A DNA stretch of 8,322 bases from Flavobacteriales bacterium (GCA_016763135.1 JAESUI010000062.1:1-8322); one strand, 5' to 3'; counted from the stretch's first letter, positions 1-7,177 are shown. The notes: generated by a model not told the origin, from the sequence alone. Numbers and translations are program-made.

Positions 1-252
1 AATAGAAAATAGACTACCGTATTTATACGGAAAAGCTGAAAAGGTGAGGTAAGAGCTCACCAGTTACAAAAGTAATTTTGTAAGCTTGGTAAACCTTCGG
101 AGCTGAAAAATCAAATAAACCAAGGATGCCTGCCTATGGTAGGTAAAAGGGTTTCTCGCCCAATCTTGGAGGGTAGATTGTTGGTGGGTAAGGGCAACTT
201 TACTCCTAGATAAATGATAGAACTCGACAGAATCTGGCTTATAGATTTGCAC
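1..252 (+). ncRNA. rnpB: RNase P RNA (bacterial type A), 5' end cut by the window
   Basis: This is the catalytic RNA of ribonuclease P, which removes 5' leaders from precursor tRNAs. Several conserved segments are seen in the correct order. They are the AGAAAATAGACTACCG stretch at 4-19, the GGTGAGGTAAGAGCTCACC stem-loop at 43-61 (GGTGAG pairs with CTCACC around GTAAGAG), GGTAAAC at 88-94, CGGAGC at 98-103, CAAATA at 112-117, GGGTAGATTG at 171-180, the AGATAAATGAT block at 208-218 and the near-3' signature GACAGAATCTGGCTTA at 226-241. The last block carries one strand of helix P4. Its partner, the 5' GAGGAAAGTCCGGGC-type block, lies upstream of the window, so roughly the first third is missing. 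The exact 3' end is uncertain by several bases; it must lie before the terminator stem that begins at 257. A 62-codon open frame on the opposite strand (64-252) is a chance frame inside this RNA. Confidence 0.93.
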
Positions 253-256
253 TTTT

Positions 257-284
257 AAAGCTCACCATATGGTGAGCTTTTTTT
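257..284 (+). terminator. Intrinsic terminator of rnpB, possibly two-way
   Basis: The arms AAAGCTCACC (257-266) and GGTGAGCTTT (271-280) pair perfectly around an ATAT loop, followed by an unbroken T run ending at 284. This is a textbook rho-independent terminator for rnpB. The left-going operon stops at 286, only a few bases away, so the same hairpin could also end its transcripts. In that direction, however, the tail after the stem is TAAAAG rather than a T run, so it would be weaker. Confidence 0.87.
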
Positions 285-285
285 A

Positions 286-519
286 TTAAACTATTTCTGC
301 TCTATGAGGAATTAATGCATCCCTAACAGTAAATACTTCACTTTCTATCACATTCATAAAAGCAATAAAATGCATGTCGCTTATATTTTCAACACCAACT
401 GTATTTAACGCTAATTTTTCTTTGATGCTAAATTCTTCTAGGTGTATGATATGGTGTTCTGCTGTTAATTGAGCATCATCTCCTTTAAAATCCCATATCA
501 GTTTAATCGTTCTATTCAT
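286..519 (-). CDS. Small conserved-looking protein of unknown function (77 aa)
   Basis: I do not recognise a named family. The product is small, acidic and soluble-looking, with no signal peptide, membrane segment or cysteine pair. It opens with MNRTIKLIWDFKG, followed by a histidine-containing stretch (AEHHIIHLEEF, residues about 20-30 from the chosen start). The ATG at 519 is preferred. It lies one base after the stop of the upstream DksA-like gene (TAA at 523-521), which suits translational coupling. A GTG at 534 would add five residues and overlap that gene, and no ribosome binding site supports it. It is the last gene of a four-gene left-going cluster and stops 5 bases before the shared hairpin terminator. 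Its position invites a link with the DksA-like regulator, but nothing in the protein shows this. Tight packing, normal codon use and a clean start make it a credible gene rather than a chance frame. Confidence 0.72.
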   Translation of the reverse strand: MNRTIKLIWDFKGDDAQLTAEHHIIHLEEFSIKEKLALNTVGVENISDMHFIAFMNVIESEVFTVRDALIPHRAEIV

Positions 520-520
520 A

Positions 521-856
521 TTATTGTTGGGCACAGTTTACACATTTAATACTTTCTGGCATTATCATTAACCGTCCTTCTGGTATTTCTTGTCCGCATC
601 TAATACAGATTCCGAATTTTGAATCATTAACCTTTTCAATTGCCATTTCTAATTTTGTTAATTTATTTTCTGCAGTTCTCAGCGTTGCTTCGTTAACACT
701 TTTATTATTAATAGCATCCATTCTACTAATTCTTCCAATTGCAACATCTGGAGAAATAGGCTTTGTCACCTCTTTCAGTTCTGCAATTTTAACATGAAGT
801 ATCTTGATTGCAGATAAAATCTTTTCCTTAAAGAATTTTTGTTTACCCTTATCCAT
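521..856 (-). CDS. DksA/TraR-type C4 zinc-finger protein (111 aa)
   Basis: This is a small member of the DksA/TraR family. Family members insert a coiled coil into the secondary channel of RNA polymerase and change promoter responses, often together with ppGpp. The C-terminal zinc finger is complete: Cys84-x2-Cys87-x17-Cys105-x2-Cys108, followed by only three residues. Residues about 5-30 and 55-78 are charged helices that could form the hairpin, separated by a loop with KPISPDVAIGRISRMDAIN (residues 32-50). That loop includes an Asp-Ala pair (D47, A48), as is usual for the tip, but 111 residues is short compared with E. coli DksA (151). I recall this short form, with its PDVAIGR-SRMDAIN segment, as common in Bacteroidota. 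The gene starts 10 bases after the peroxidase stop and its stop precedes the next ATG by one base, so it is probably co-transcribed. Its target promoters cannot be inferred, and a ppGpp link is family knowledge only. Confidence 0.93.
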   Translation of the reverse strand: MDKGKQKFFKEKILSAIKILHVKIAELKEVTKPISPDVAIGRISRMDAINNKSVNEATLRTAENKLTKLEMAIEKVNDSKFGICIRCGQEIPEGRLMIMPESIKCVNCAQQ

Positions 857-866
857 AAGCTATTGG

Positions 867-1967
867 CTATGGATTAGGATCTTGAAAAGCTGGGTTAGTA
901 ATAAAATCATTATCAGTTAAAGATAATAAGAATGCTTTTAAATCTGCTTTTTCAGAAGGTGTCAATTGTACACCTCCTTGTCCAACAAATTTCATTAAAG
1001 GATCAATGGTAGGGGAATTTACTAGACCAATACTATAATGGTCTAAAACTTCATCTAAGGTCGCAAATCTTCCATCATGCATATAAGGCGCAGTGTATGC
1101 TAGATTTCTTAACGATGGAGATTTAAACTTCCCATTGTCTGCTGGATTTCCAGTAACAATTCCTCGACCATTGTCAGTAAAAGTTGCATCTAAGCCGTTA
1201 TTATGAAAATCATTGTCAGTCCAAAGGGGGTTATTTGCACCTCCATGACAATGAAAACAATCACCACCATTTTCATCCATAAATAGATTAAAACCATTTA
1301 ACTCTTGTGGTGTTAATGCAATTTGGCCTAATAAAAATTGATCAAATCTAGAATTAGCAGAGATTAATGTCCTTTCAAATTGAGCAATGGCCATAGCTAC
1401 TAAATTAGAATCAATTGTACTTGTTCCAAAAGCAGTATTAAATAAAGATGGATAATTAGGGTCGGCTTGTAAACTCGCTACAGCGTTTGGCCAAGTGTTA
1501 TTCATTTCAATTGGATTTACTACTGGTCCTAGAGCTTGAGCTTCAAGGCTGTTTGCTCTTCCATCCCAAAAGAATTTTCCATTCCAGTTCCATGCAACAT
1601 TAAATACAGCCATAGAATTTCTATTTCCTTGTTGCATTGTAATGCCAGTACTAAATTGGTTAGAATCAGTAAAAGAGAATTCTGGAGAATGACAGTCGGC
1701 ACAGGCTTGAGTTCCATCTCCTGATAAAATAGGGTCAAAAAATAATTTCCTTCCTAAAGCAACCCCTTCAATTGTTTGTGGGTTATTGGAGGGTATAAAT
1801 GGAGCTAAAATATTTTGCGAAAAAATCTGGGGTATTAGTAATGGTGCAGGTGTTGGTTGACCAGGTTGTTGAGGTGTTGGTTCAGGTGTAGGAATAGGTT
1901 CCTCTGTCTTTGAACATGAGTAAAAAGATACAGTAATAACTAATAATATGAATAAGGATTTTTTCAT
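867..1967 (-). CDS. Di-haem cytochrome c peroxidase, MauG/CcpA/MbnH superfamily lipoprotein (366 aa)
   Basis: This is an exported enzyme that binds two c-type haems. The classical activity is reduction of H2O2 to water; MauG- and MbnH-type relatives instead oxidise a partner protein. Both haem sites are visible: CADCH (89-93) and CFHCH (237-241). Other family marks are the FFWDGRANSLEAQALGP segment (132-148, Trp134), the PYMHDGRFATL segment (294-304), whose Met296 is a likely axial ligand region, and RKLFFDPILSGDG (73-85). The N-terminus (MKKSLFILLVITVSFYSC) is a lipoprotein signal peptide with Cys18 as the likely lipidated residue. It is followed by a Pro/Thr/Gln-rich linker (about 22-44), so the enzyme is probably anchored on the outer side of a membrane. 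The gene lies 57 bases downstream of an MbnP-like gene. That pairing favours an MbnH-like role, but sequence alone does not separate this from an ordinary peroxide-removing enzyme. Length and motif order are normal for the family, with no sign of damage. Confidence 0.95.
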   Translation of the reverse strand: MKKSLFILLVITVSFYSCSKTEEPIPTPEPTPQQPGQPTPAPLLIPQIFSQNILAPFIPSNNPQTIEGVALGRKLFFDPILSGDGTQACADCHSPEFSFTDSNQFSTGITMQQGNRNSMAVFNVAWNWNGKFFWDGRANSLEAQALGPVVNPIEMNNTWPNAVASLQADPNYPSLFNTAFGTSTIDSNLVAMAIAQFERTLISANSRFDQFLLGQIALTPQELNGFNLFMDENGGDCFHCHGGANNPLWTDNDFHNNGLDATFTDNGRGIVTGNPADNGKFKSPSLRNLAYTAPYMHDGRFATLDEVLDHYSIGLVNSPTIDPLMKFVGQGGVQLTPSEKADLKAFLLSLTDNDFITNPAFQDPNP

Positions 1968-1984
1968 TGTAATAAGTAAATGAT

Positions 1985-2013
1985 AATACTCAAGGTAAAG
2001 TTGCTTGAGTATT
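1985..2013 (-). repeat. Stem-loop between the MbnP-like and peroxidase genes
   Basis: A perfect 10-base inverted repeat (AATACTCAAG at 1985-1994, CTTGAGTATT at 2004-2013) surrounds a 9-base loop. It occupies much of the 57-base gap between the two genes. On the transcribed strand no T run follows, so it is not a normal terminator. An RNA stability or processing element setting the ratio of the two products is one explanation; a DNA operator is another. Confidence 0.6.
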
Positions 2014-2024
2014 GCTGTGTGTTT

Positions 2025-2879
2025 TTATTTTCTTTGAGATATTGATCCTAAGCTAAATACATTGTATCCGTTAGCTTGCATCATTTTCTGAACACCACCG
2101 TTCATCATCAGATTACTATGATAAGTATCTAAATTCCAAACGTTAGGATTTCTAAACCATTCGGCTATGTTCATTTCAATATTAACTACCACGTTGTGTT
2201 GGTTTAAAGCAATTCCTGGCAATTTTACAGAAATATGGTTTTGTTCAAAAATCCCCATAAAATTCGCAGTACCATTATGATAGGCAAAAGTAGAGTCTAC
2301 ACCATTTAATTTATACTTCCCTTCAAATTGCATGTTGTGGTAACCTCCACCAATCATCATTGGCCAATTCCAGTTTGCAGAGTTAAGGTCAAGGTAATTA
2401 CCTGCATTGTCTGTAGTATCAAAACCAAAATTAAAACCAATACCTGCAAAAGAACCAAGATCTGATTCGCCTGCAGCATAACTTAAGCCTGTTCCATTAG
2501 TTAAGTCAACTAGCTGATGTCCATTCATCATTACACTATCTCCGCCAGTAGTGTATAAGCGCATGTCAGATATTAAATACCTTAATTTTGAAATACTAAT
2601 AGTATCTCCATTAGCTGTAACAAAATTGAATTGATTAAAGTTTGATGCTGTAACAGGTATTCCATCAAAATGATGAGTGAAATTAAATGTTATATGAGCT
2701 TCTTCATGTTCTTCTTCGTGCTCTTTATCATAGATGCAAGAGCCATCATCTTTTAATGCTTCAACATCAAAATTATTAGCAGCAGGGTCTGTACATCCCT
2801 CATCTTTTGAACATGATGTAAATAATGTTCCCATTAAAAATACTACTGTAGTTACAGCTATTAATCTATTTGATTTCAT
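2025..2879 (-). CDS. MbnP-like lipoprotein, probable partner of the di-haem peroxidase (284 aa)
   Basis: MbnP-family proteins are periplasmic or surface beta-sandwich proteins. In the studied case they bind copper after a partner di-haem enzyme (MbnH) converts a Trp to kynurenine. Here the domain spans about residues 62-280. Its marks are ITFNFTHHFDG (63-73), ISKLRYLISDMRLY (96-109), the aromatic motif NWNWPMMIGGGYHNMQFEG (169-187, with Trp170 and Trp172) and a C-terminal NIAEWFRNPNVW segment (237-248) ending in ANGYNVFSLG. Before it sit a lipoprotein signal peptide (Cys23 likely lipidated), a Bacteroidota-type Cys29...DDGSC48 module and a short Glu/His stretch (EHEEEHEEAH, 53-62). The start at 2879 was chosen because this ATG directly precedes the signal peptide. 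The frame stays open to an ATG at 2969, but those 30 residues would bury the signal. Position just upstream of the di-haem enzyme supports the pairing. Copper binding here is inferred, not shown. Confidence 0.9.
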   Translation of the reverse strand: MKSNRLIAVTTVVFLMGTLFTSCSKDEGCTDPAANNFDVEALKDDGSCIYDKEHEEEHEEAHITFNFTHHFDGIPVTASNFNQFNFVTANGDTISISKLRYLISDMRLYTTGGDSVMMNGHQLVDLTNGTGLSYAAGESDLGSFAGIGFNFGFDTTDNAGNYLDLNSANWNWPMMIGGGYHNMQFEGKYKLNGVDSTFAYHNGTANFMGIFEQNHISVKLPGIALNQHNVVVNIEMNIAEWFRNPNVWNLDTYHSNLMMNGGVQKMMQANGYNVFSLGSISQRK

Positions 2880-2945
2880 ATTATATTGATATTTTGTTAG
2901 ACGCATAAAATTAGGTAAAAGTTGTGGGTTATAAATAATATTTAA

Positions 2946-2961
2946 TTTCTTATTTAAGAAA
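2946..2961. promoter_or_regulatory. Palindrome in the divergent intergenic region
   Basis: TTTCTTA (2946-2952) and TAAGAAA (2955-2961) form a perfect inverted repeat with a 2-base centre, in the 127-base region between the divergent MbnP-like and miaA starts. Such a site could be an operator for either direction. The region is very AT-rich, so chance is a real alternative. I found no convincing Bacteroidota promoter (TTG / TAnnTTTG) on either strand. Confidence 0.3.
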
Positions 2962-3006
2962 CGGTTCATTTTGATGATATTTGACTATTGTTTTAACAAA
3001 TGATTG

Positions 3007-3924
3007 ATGAATCTTGATTTAATAGTAGTGTTAGGTTGTACTGCAACGGGTAAAACGAATGTAGCAACTCATCTTGCATCAAAATGCAATGGAGAGATTA
3101 TTAGCGCGGATTCTAGGCAAGTATATAGAGGGATGGATGTAGGAACAGGGAAAGACATTACAGAGTTTACTGTAGAGGGAAAAAAAATTCCTTGTCATTT
3201 AATAGATATTGTTGATGCTGGAGAAGAGTACAATGTATTTGAATTTCAAAAAGATTTCTTAAAGGTTTATGCTGATATTCAACAACGAGCACATCAAGCT
3301 ATTTTATGCGGTGGTACAGGAATGTATTTGGAAGCTGTTTTAAAGGGATACCGATTAATTGAGATTCCAGATAATGAGCAATTGAGAAAAAGCCTTGAGA
3401 GTAAATCAGAAAAAGAATTACTCATAGAATTACAGTCTTACAAAGAGCTTCATAATACGACAGATTCAATAGAAAGAGATCGTATTATTAGAGCCATTGA
3501 GATTGCTCAATTTGAGCAAGAGCATCAAGATTTGATTAATGATTATCCAAAAATCAATGCTAAGCTATTTGGAATTCAGTTTGAAAGAGGGGTATTGAAG
3601 GAAAGAATTACTACTCGTTTAAAACATAGATTAAAGCACGAGGGTATGATAGAAGAGGTTGAAGGATTAATAAACTCGGGGGTAGCTGCTGACAAGCTTA
3701 AATTCTATGGATTAGAATATAAGTTGATTACTCAGTTTGTTATAGGAGAAATAGATAGAAATGAAATGTTTAATCAATTAAACATAGCCATACATCAATT
3801 TTCTAAGCGACAAGCCACTTGGTTTAGAAAAATGGAAAGAAATGGCTTTGAAATTAATTGGATTGATGGTAACTTGCAACTGGATGAAAAAGTTGATTTT
3901 ATATTGGGTAAAATAGGTGAGTAA
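3007..3924 (+). CDS. miaA: tRNA dimethylallyltransferase MiaA (305 aa)
   Basis: MiaA is a cytoplasmic enzyme that transfers a dimethylallyl group to N6 of adenosine 37 in tRNAs reading codons that start with U, which steadies codon pairing. Family marks seen are a P-loop GCTATGKT (10-17), the substrate segment SADSRQVYRGMDVGTGK (33-49), CGGTGMYLEAVL (101-112) and the C-terminal FSKRQATWFRK (265-275). The second motif ends GTGKD, where most MiaA proteins have GTAKP. The first motif has GCTATGKT rather than GPTASGKT. I recall Bacteroidota carrying more than one MiaA type, so this may be a paralogue. The ATG at 3007 was taken rather than the TTG at 3004, which would add only one Met. Length is normal. 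The last 8 bases overlap the start of the helicase-nuclease gene, so the two are probably read from one message, although their functions are unrelated. Confidence 0.94.
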   Translation: MNLDLIVVLGCTATGKTNVATHLASKCNGEIISADSRQVYRGMDVGTGKDITEFTVEGKKIPCHLIDIVDAGEEYNVFEFQKDFLKVYADIQQRAHQAILCGGTGMYLEAVLKGYRLIEIPDNEQLRKSLESKSEKELLIELQSYKELHNTTDSIERDRIIRAIEIAQFEQEHQDLINDYPKINAKLFGIQFERGVLKERITTRLKHRLKHEGMIEEVEGLINSGVAADKLKFYGLEYKLITQFVIGEIDRNEMFNQLNIAIHQFSKRQATWFRKMERNGFEINWIDGNLQLDEKVDFILGKIGE

Positions 3925-6900
3925 TTTCGTTACATATAATTCTTCAGCAGGTTCGGGTAAAACTTATACCTTGGTAAAAGAGTACCTTAAAATTGCTTTA
4001 GAAACCAAGTCTCCAACACAATACAAACATATATTAGCTGTAACTTTTACCAATAAAGCAGCTGCCGAAATGAAAGAACGAATCATTGGAGCATTAAAAG
4101 CATTGTCATCAGATGAAGAACTAACAGGTACTCCAAAATTCTTAATGGATGATTTGTTGAAGCCTAAAGAAGATGATGGTTTAGGCATTGATGCAAATGA
4201 GATAAGCGATAGAAGTAAGAAAGTACTGGAGTCAATTTTACACAGTTACAACGATTTTGGAGTAAGCACCATTGATAAGTTTACACATAAGATTATCAGA
4301 ACTTTTGCGCACGATTTACAGCTACCACTAAATTTTGACATTGAATTAGACGACAGAGAAGTGTTGGGTGCTGCAATTGATTTGCTAATTGCTGAGGTTG
4401 GGACTAATGAGAAGTTGACTAAACTATTGCTAGAATACACCAGTAAGAAAGCTGAGGCAGAGGAAAGTTGGCACATTGAAAGAGATTTGTTTGAGTTCTC
4501 TAAGAATCTATTAAAAGAAGATGGAGAGCTTTACTTAGAGAAGATAAGGAAGTTAAGCATTAAGGATTTTGATGGCATTAAAACTCAGTTGTATCAACAG
4601 ACAAAAGAATTTGAAGCTACAGTAAAGCAATTAGGTGAAGATGGTCTTGAGTTTATTAGGGGTAAAGGAGTAGAGCCAACGAGTTTTTCTAGGAGCTTTT
4701 TTGTGAACTACTGGAAAGACTTAGCCACATTAAAGAAGTTTGAGCCAACTCCTACAACCATTAAGATTATTAATGGAGAACAGAACTGGTACGCAGCTAA
4801 GGTTGATGATGCTCAAAAACAATCGATTGATGCTTCTCAAAATGAGTTTATTAATCAGTTTAATACCTCTAGAGAGTACATTGATCAGTTTGAGGGTGAT
4901 TATCGGGTAAATAAATTAATCATCAAAAACCTCTACAATCTAGCGGTATTAAACGAAATAGAGAAAACGGTTCTCCAATTTAAAAAGGATAATAATGTAT
5001 TGAGTATTTCTGACTTCAATAAACGCATTGCAGCAATTGTTGAGTCTGAGCCAATTCCTTTTATTTATGAGCGTTTAGGAGAAAAGTATAACCACTATTT
5101 AATTGATGAATTTCAAGATACCTCAGTAATACAGTGGCACAACTTGATTCCATTAATTGATAATTCTTTAGGTACAGGAAAGTTTAACATGGTGGTTGGC
5201 GATGCTAAACAAGCCATTTATCGTTGGAGAGGTGGTGAAGTAGAACAAATTATTAACCTGCCTCAGGTATTTAAACACAATGATAATCCGTTACTATTAG
5301 AGAGAGAAGCAGCGTTAACTAGGAACTATACTGAAAAAACATTGACTACAAATTTCCGATCCAAAGCGGAAGTTGTTCAATTTAATAACGATTTCTTCCA
5401 GTCTGTTGCCGGAAATTTATCAGAGAAATACCAAAAGCTGTATAGCGATTTATCACAAGAATACGACTCAAATAATACAGGCGGAGGAGTGAGTGTTGAA
5501 TTCTTAGAAGAATCTGATAATGAATTATATAGAACGTCTATATTGAATAATACATTTAATACAATAAAACAAGTTTGTAAGGATGGTTTTTCCTTAAGTG
5601 ATGTTGCTATTTTAACCAGAAGTAATAATGATGGGTCAGAGATTGCCACCTTTTTATTAGAGAACGAGATTAATGTAATTTCTTCTGAAAGTTTGTTGTT
5701 GAACAACTCTGATGAGGTTACTTTTTTATTGAGTTTATTTAAATATTTGTCTTATCCCACGGATAAGCATCACCAAGTGCAGTTGCTAAACTATTTAACC
5801 AATAGGTTTAATGATGATTTGTTTGAGGTGTTTGAAACGCATAAAGAAAATACTGTTATTACTTACTTAAATAGCAAAGACATTTACATTGACTTCAAGA
5901 AAATAGCCAATTACTCTTTGTACGAATTGGCTGAATACTTTGTGGTAGCGTTTGGTTTTGATACAACTGTAGATGTTTACATACAGTTCTTTTTAGATAA
6001 AATACATGAATATGCTTCTCGTAATGATAATTCGGTACTCAATTTTGTTGAATGGTGGGAAAGTAAGTCAGAGAAATTCTCTATTGTAATTCCAGAAGGG
6101 ATAGATGCAGTACGAGTAATGAGTATTCATAAATCCAAAGGATTGGAGTTTCCTGTAGTGATTTTCCCTTTTGCTACTTCATCAGTTAAAACAAGCGAGA
6201 AATTCTTTTGGACCAACGATACCAATATTGAAGGATTAAAATCTGCAATAATGCCCATTAACGAGAGTCTAACAAAAACACGATTTACAAGCGTTTATGA
6301 GGATGAAATGGATAAATCGAGGCTAGACCTTGTAAATGTACTGTACGTAGCTTTAACTAGGCCGAAAGATAGGCTGTACATTATTTCGAGAACAAACAAG
6401 AAGCCGTCAAAGAATGGATCTGCTACAGATTATTTATACAGTTTCTGTGAAAGTATGCCCGATAGCAAAGTAGCAGATCATCAATATCGTTTTGGATTGT
6501 TTGCTGACAATACAGTTCAAAACAAAAGTACAGGCAACGATATTCAGTTTAAGTCGGTGAGTTATAACAGTTGGCGAGATAAAATCCAAATTAGTTATCA
6601 AGCTCCAGAAGTTTGGGATACTGAAAACCCAGAAACAATTGGAGAGTACGGAACGTTAATTCATAACATTCTATCTCAAATAAATACCAAAGCAGATATA
6701 GAAAATGCGTTGCTTAAAGCAGTGCGGAAAGGATTAATAACGGAAGCAGAACTTCCAAGCATTAAAGAAGAAATAGAAAAGCTCTTTAACATTGAAGGAG
6801 TGGCTGATTTGTTTTTAGAAGGGGATGAAATTATTAATGAAACTTCAATTTTATTAAAAAATGGAGATTCATTAATACCAGATAGGGTAGTGATAAAGAA

Positions 6901-7057
6901 AGATAGAGTGATTATAGTTGACTATAAAACTGGAAAAGAAGAGAAGAAACATTTCAAACAATTAGAAGAGTATAAAATTCGTCTTTCAGAAATGGGATAT
7001 ACTAATATTGAATCCTATTTGCTGTATACGAATGAAGGAAAGTTGATGAGTGTTTAG
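3917..7057 (+). CDS. UvrD/Rep-family helicase with C-terminal PD-(D/E)xK nuclease, AddA-like (1046 aa)
   Basis: This is probably the helicase-nuclease subunit of an AddAB/RecBCD-type enzyme, which processes double-strand breaks for RecA-dependent repair. Superfamily 1 helicase motifs occur in order: Walker A AGSGKT (11-16), motif Ia VTFTNKAAAEMKER (42-55), Walker B DEFQDT (397-402), motif III VGDAKQAIYRWRGG (427-440), motif IV TTNFRS (477-482), motif V VMSIHKSKGLEFP (734-746) and motif VI YVALTRPKDRL (810-820). The RecB-type nuclease follows: GTLIH (His916), PDR (Asp989), DYKTG (Asp1002, Lys1004) and QLEEY (Gln1015, Tyr1019). All catalytic residues are present. The start is a GTG whose first bases overlap the miaA stop; Walker A begins only ten residues later, so no later start is possible. 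There is no N-terminal room for the glutamine (Q) motif of UvrD. At 1046 residues it is shorter than B. subtilis AddA (about 1230). The expected AddB partner is not in the window. Confidence 0.95.
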   Translation: MSNFVTYNSSAGSGKTYTLVKEYLKIALETKSPTQYKHILAVTFTNKAAAEMKERIIGALKALSSDEELTGTPKFLMDDLLKPKEDDGLGIDANEISDRSKKVLESILHSYNDFGVSTIDKFTHKIIRTFAHDLQLPLNFDIELDDREVLGAAIDLLIAEVGTNEKLTKLLLEYTSKKAEAEESWHIERDLFEFSKNLLKEDGELYLEKIRKLSIKDFDGIKTQLYQQTKEFEATVKQLGEDGLEFIRGKGVEPTSFSRSFFVNYWKDLATLKKFEPTPTTIKIINGEQNWYAAKVDDAQKQSIDASQNEFINQFNTSREYIDQFEGDYRVNKLIIKNLYNLAVLNEIEKTVLQFKKDNNVLSISDFNKRIAAIVESEPIPFIYERLGEKYNHYLIDEFQDTSVIQWHNLIPLIDNSLGTGKFNMVVGDAKQAIYRWRGGEVEQIINLPQVFKHNDNPLLLEREAALTRNYTEKTLTTNFRSKAEVVQFNNDFFQSVAGNLSEKYQKLYSDLSQEYDSNNTGGGVSVEFLEESDNELYRTSILNNTFNTIKQVCKDGFSLSDVAILTRSNNDGSEIATFLLENEINVISSESLLLNNSDEVTFLLSLFKYLSYPTDKHHQVQLLNYLTNRFNDDLFEVFETHKENTVITYLNSKDIYIDFKKIANYSLYELAEYFVVAFGFDTTVDVYIQFFLDKIHEYASRNDNSVLNFVEWWESKSEKFSIVIPEGIDAVRVMSIHKSKGLEFPVVIFPFATSSVKTSEKFFWTNDTNIEGLKSAIMPINESLTKTRFTSVYEDEMDKSRLDLVNVLYVALTRPKDRLYIISRTNKKPSKNGSATDYLYSFCESMPDSKVADHQYRFGLFADNTVQNKSTGNDIQFKSVSYNSWRDKIQISYQAPEVWDTENPETIGEYGTLIHNILSQINTKADIENALLKAVRKGLITEAELPSIKEEIEKLFNIEGVADLFLEGDEIINETSILLKNGDSLIPDRVVIKKDRVIIVDYKTGKEEKKHFKQLEEYKIRLSEMGYTNIESYLLYTNEGKLMSV

Positions 7058-7089
7058 ATTTTTTCAAAAAAACAAAAAGAGAACCACCT

Positions 7090-7108
7090 TTCCGAACTTG
7101 ATGCGGAA
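7090..7108. repeat. REP-like hairpin unit
   Basis: TTCCG (7090-7094) and CGGAA (7104-7108) flank AACTTGATG, giving a small imperfect palindrome followed by TCTCA. The GAACTTG core with complementary flanks and an ATCT tail matches, from memory, a short repeat scattered between genes in many flavobacterial genomes. It lies in the 136-base gap between the helicase-nuclease stop and the end of the HNH module, with no better intrinsic terminator nearby. It may mark or help end the convergent transcripts. Confidence 0.5.
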
Positions 7109-7177
7109 TCTCACAATTATAGTACTAGACTAGACTTAAGTTAAGCGAAAAACGCCCTATTTGCTATATATAGTTAC

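Noticed and set aside
64..252. 62-codon open frame on the minus strand
   Set aside because: It lies wholly inside the RNase P RNA, whose conserved blocks explain the sequence.
43..280. Repeated CTCACC/GGTGAG in rnpB (43-61) and its terminator (261-276), considered as a switch between alternative pairings
   Set aside because: The internal stem is the normal conserved rnpB helix and the terminator stem is longer and self-complementary. The shared 6-mer is probably coincidence.
520..534. GTG start at 534 for the small gene 286-519
   Set aside because: It would overlap the DksA-like gene by 14 bases; the ATG at 519, one base after that gene's stop, is the simpler choice.
1529..1738. Open frames on both strands inside the peroxidase gene (1529-1738 minus, 1536-1724 plus)
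   Set aside because: They are shadows of a gene with two intact haem motifs and show no protein-like features of their own.
2880..2969. 30-residue N-terminal extension of the MbnP-like protein
   Set aside because: It would place the lipoprotein signal peptide internally; the ATG at 2879 puts the signal at the N-terminus.
3964..4476. Minus-strand open frames at 3964-4188 and 4246-4476
   Set aside because: They run antisense to conserved helicase motifs, and the composition is typical of antisense frames.
5377..5706. 109-codon minus-strand open frame inside the helicase gene
   Set aside because: Antisense shadow; no start context, domain or neighbour supports it.
7058..7080. Short T-run/A-run after the helicase-nuclease stop as an intrinsic terminator
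   Set aside because: TTTTTT and AAAAAA are separated by a single C, leaving no proper loop, and the stem has no GC pairs.
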